Shown in pieces: positions 5,073 through 6,889 of a stretch of 6,889 nt of DNA (positions are counted from its first letter, which is position 1; every line of letters begins with the position of its first letter). Both the position numbers and the translations under genes were made by a program. The notes under the pieces were generated by a model. That model made no database searches and was not told the origin of the DNA. It saw only the letters and a list, made by a program, of their open reading frames with translations. Origin of the DNA: an uncultured Faecalibacterium sp. (lineage in GTDB: Bacteria; Bacillota; Clostridia; Oscillospirales; Ruminococcaceae); contig CAAHET010000179.1 of assembly GCA_900772565.1 (NCBI GenBank), positions 1 through 6,889 on the forward strand, written 5' to 3'.

Positions 5073-6575
5073 ATGAGCCAGACCAAATACATCCTCTCAT
5101 TAGATCAGGGCACTACCAGCAGCCGGGCGATCCTGTTTGACAACGAACAGAACATCGTCTGCGTCCAGCAGCGGGAATTTGAGCAGATCTACCCCCATCA
5201 GGGCTGGGTGGAGCACAACCCTATGGAGATCTGGTCCAGCCAGTACGGCGTAATGAACGAGGTCATCGCCCAGAGCGGCGTGGACCCCAGAGACATTGCG
5301 GGCATCGGCATCACCAATCAGCGCGAGACCACCATCCTGTGGGACAAGAACACCGGACGCCCGGTGTATAACGCCATCGTCTGGCAGTGCCGCCGCACCG
5401 CGCCCCTTGTGGACGAGCTGCTCCGGACCCCCGGCATGGCGGACTACATCCGGGAAAACACCGGCCTTGTGCCGGACGCCTATTTCTCTGCCACCAAGAT
5501 CAAGTGGATCCTGGACAACGTCCCCGGTGCACGGGAGAAGGCCGAGGCAGGGGAGCTTTTGTTCGGCACGGTGGACACATGGCTGGTCTGGAAGCTGACC
5601 GGCGGCAAGGTGCACGTCACCGACCGCACCAACGCCAGCCGCACCATGCTGTACAACATCCGCACACTGGACTGGGACGACACCCTGCTCAAGGCGCTGG
5701 ACATCCCCCGCTGCATCCTGCCCAGCGTGAAGGACTCCAGCGAGGTGTACGGCTACACCAACATTCAGGGCGTGGATGTGCCGGTGGCCGGTATTGCAGG
5801 CGACCAGCAGGCTGCGCTGTTCGGGCAGGGCTGCTTTAAGCCCGGCGATGTGAAAAACACCTACGGCACCGGCTGTTTCCTGTTGATGAACACCGGCAAC
5901 AAGATCTACCAGAGCAAAAACGGTCTGGTCACCACCATTGCCATCAGCCTTGACGGTGAGGTGGAGTATGCGCTGGAGGGTTCTGTCTTTGTGGGAGGTG
6001 CGGTCATCCAGTGGATCCGGGACGGGATGCACCTCATCCAAGACAGCTGCGATTCCGAGTACTACGCCCAGAAGGTACCGGACAACGGCGGCGTGTACAT
6101 CGTGCCCGCCTTTACCGGTCTGGGCGCGCCTTATTGGGATATGTACGCCCGGGGTGCCATTTTGGGCATCACCCGCGGCACTACCCAGAACCACATCATC
6201 CGCGCAGCAGAGGAATCCATCGCCTACCAGAGCGCCGACCTGATGTGGGCCATGGAAAAGGACACCGACATCACCATCAGCACCCTGAAGGTGGACGGCG
6301 GTGCCAGCCGCGACCACTTCCTGATGCAGTTCCAGTCCGACATTCTGAACAAGGAGGTGCTGCGCCCGGCCATCCGGGAGACCACCGCCCTTGGTGCGGC
6401 GTATCTGGCCGGCCTTGCCACCGGCGTGTGGAAGAGCCGGGAGGAAATCAGCCACCTGTGGAGCTGCAACCAGCTGTTTGAGCCAAAAATGGACGCTGCC
6501 CAGCGGGAAAAACTGGTCAAGGGCTGGCACAAGGCCGTGGGCCGCAGTCAGGACTGGGCCGAGCACGAGGCGTAA
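5073..6575 (+). CDS. glpK: Glycerol kinase GlpK
   Basis: GlpK phosphorylates glycerol with ATP to sn-glycerol 3-phosphate, feeding glycolysis and phospholipid synthesis. The 500-residue FGGY-family protein is full length (E. coli 502). It shows the phosphate loop DQGTTSSR at 11-18, the glycerol-contacting pair Arg84-Glu85 in TNQRET, the catalytic base Asp244 in AGDQQAALFGQ, the FGGY signature GLGAPYWD (349-356), and DGGASRD (408-414). AAGGAGA precedes the ATG. The loop just before the catalytic Asp reads NIQGVDVP (230-237). It lacks both the YHFFG-type histidine that HPr phosphorylates in Bacillus and Enterococcus and the GGKGGTR loop that binds fructose bisphosphate in E. coli. No glpF, glpD or glpP is adjacent. 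The gene is monocistronic between its own promoter and terminator. Confidence 0.97.
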   Translation: MSQTKYILSLDQGTTSSRAILFDNEQNIVCVQQREFEQIYPHQGWVEHNPMEIWSSQYGVMNEVIAQSGVDPRDIAGIGITNQRETTILWDKNTGRPVYNAIVWQCRRTAPLVDELLRTPGMADYIRENTGLVPDAYFSATKIKWILDNVPGAREKAEAGELLFGTVDTWLVWKLTGGKVHVTDRTNASRTMLYNIRTLDWDDTLLKALDIPRCILPSVKDSSEVYGYTNIQGVDVPVAGIAGDQQAALFGQGCFKPGDVKNTYGTGCFLLMNTGNKIYQSKNGLVTTIAISLDGEVEYALEGSVFVGGAVIQWIRDGMHLIQDSCDSEYYAQKVPDNGGVYIVPAFTGLGAPYWDMYARGAILGITRGTTQNHIIRAAEESIAYQSADLMWAMEKDTDITISTLKVDGGASRDHFLMQFQSDILNKEVLRPAIRETTALGAAYLAGLATGVWKSREEISHLWSCNQLFEPKMDAAQREKLVKGWHKAVGRSQDWAEHEA

Positions 6576-6610
6576 GACAGAAAAAAGTTTGATAGCATAA
6601 CATTATAATA

Positions 6611-6656
6611 CCCCCGGCAGACTGCCACCGCAATGGTGATAGTCTGTCGGGGGTTT
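6611..6656 (+). terminator. Bidirectional terminator after glpK
   Basis: CCCCCGGCAGACT (6611-6623) pairs with AGTCTGTCGGGGG (6641-6653) with one G-U pair, and the stem is extended by CACC/GGTG (6626-6629 with 6635-6638). The plus side ends in TTTGTTAT, and the minus side runs into an A/T-rich stretch (6596-6610). It starts 35 nt after the glpK stop and directly abuts the stop codon of the minus-strand gene remnant, so it probably serves both convergent genes. Confidence 0.8.
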
Positions 6657-6657
6657 G

Positions 6658-6795
6658 TTATGCCAGTATTTTATCCAGCTGGAATTGCAGGATGCAGTCC
6701 AGCCACTCCAGCCGTTCCGGGGCGATGGAGAGCACGGGGTGGCCGGTAAAGCGGAACGCCCGCAGCACCCAAAGGCGTGAGGGGGACTTCACTTC
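6658..6795 (-). pseudogene. 3' fragment of an unrecognised minus-strand gene
   Basis: On the minus strand a frame stays open for 45 codons to TAA at 6658-6660. The peptide looks genuinely protein-like, with a segment RAFRFTGHPVLSIAPERLEW and the C-terminus QFQLDKILA. It falls against the convergent terminator just as a real gene end would. There is no plausible start: the frame is closed upstream by TGA at 6796-6798, inside the adjoining hairpin, and neither in-frame GTG (6790-6792 or 6664-direction internal sites) has a ribosome binding site. The coding character fades near 6775, where the hairpin block begins. It is therefore read as the C-terminal remnant of a longer gene cut by an insertion or deletion. 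I do not recognise the family. Confidence 0.5.
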
Positions 6796-6889
6796 TCAAA
6801 CTCTTGCGAGTTTTCGAAGTGCTCTTGTTGGGGCGTGCCTGCCCCAAACCCTGCTTATGTTTACTGAGGCACAGGGCCTAACCCCAAAG
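6775..6889. repeat. Block of three consecutive hairpins, possible small inserted element
   Basis: CACTTC/GAAGTG (6790-6795 with 6816-6821) encloses AAACTC/GAGTTT (6798-6803 with 6808-6813). TTGGGGC/GCCCCAA (6828-6834 with 6841-6847) forms a perfect 7-bp stem, and CCCTG/CAGGG (6849-6853 with 6872-6876) a third. None has a T-tract, so these are not terminators. CCCAAAG occurs at 6768-6774 and again at 6883-6889, as a target-site duplication might. The block runs to the window edge, so its true end is unknown. No coding frame was found in it. Confidence 0.4.

Noticed and set aside
4781..5140. Plus-strand 119-codon frame between rpoD and glpK
   Set aside because: It would read through the rpoD terminator, the glpK promoter and the leader hairpin, and has no ribosome binding site.
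5100..6566. Long minus-strand open frame opposite glpK
   Set aside because: It mirrors glpK across its whole length and shows no recognisable domains; it is an antisense shadow.
6589..6609. TTGATA and TATAAT downstream of glpK as a promoter
   Set aside because: The spacing is only 9 bp and the sequence runs straight into a terminator hairpin.
1..6889. CRISPR array, tRNA or rRNA genes, transposase genes
   Set aside because: No regularly spaced repeats, no tRNA-like cloverleaf, no rRNA sequence and no transposase motifs were seen on either strand.

Overview
This 6.9-kb window is G+C-rich, Gram-positive chromosomal DNA with strong AGGAGG-type ribosome binding sites. The proteins look like those of gut Clostridia of the Oscillospiraceae/Ruminococcaceae, most plausibly Faecalibacterium or a close relative such as Gemmiger or Subdoligranulum. 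That placement is inferred from protein character and from the stem-loop repeats at the edges; it was not checked against a database.

Layout. Bases 1-80 hold a stem-loop intergenic repeat. Next, on the minus strand, come a rho-independent terminator and a complete DegV/FakB-type fatty-acid-binding protein gene (143-1000). A divergent intergenic region (1001-1200) carries a near-perfect promoter for that gene and a plus-strand promoter. The plus-strand promoter drives a two-gene operon: a very small CPBP-family membrane protease (1201-1590) and the tRNA adenosine deaminase tadA (1604-2104), closed by a terminator at 2113-2154. A new extended -10 promoter and a leader of about 165 nt precede a short-chain dehydrogenase that starts at TTG 2347. 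Its catalytic domain carries the signature of the YmfI (EF-P 5-aminopentanone reductase) branch of FabG-like enzymes, behind an unusual acidic, proline-rich N-terminal tail of about 98 residues with a 17-residue tandem repeat. The primary sigma factor rpoD follows (3406-4779), with an acidic insertion of about 80 residues, and ends at a perfect 15-bp terminator. Glycerol kinase glpK (5073-6575) has its own promoter and a terminator-like hairpin inside its leader. A bidirectional terminator then separates it from a 3'-terminal fragment of an unrecognised minus-strand gene (6658-6795), which is interrupted by a block of three consecutive hairpins running to the window end.

How the genes fit together. 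tadA (wobble inosine in tRNA), the probable EF-P modifying reductase and rpoD form an information-processing cluster. DegV/FakB and GlpK touch lipid precursors (fatty acid and glycerol 3-phosphate), but they are transcribed separately and no direct link is visible. Most of the window is ordinary housekeeping. The less ordinary points are the repeat-bearing tail on the reductase, the sigma-factor insertion, the putative attenuator in front of glpK, the loss of both known regulatory loops in GlpK, the unassigned leader before the reductase, and the gene remnant beside the hairpin block.
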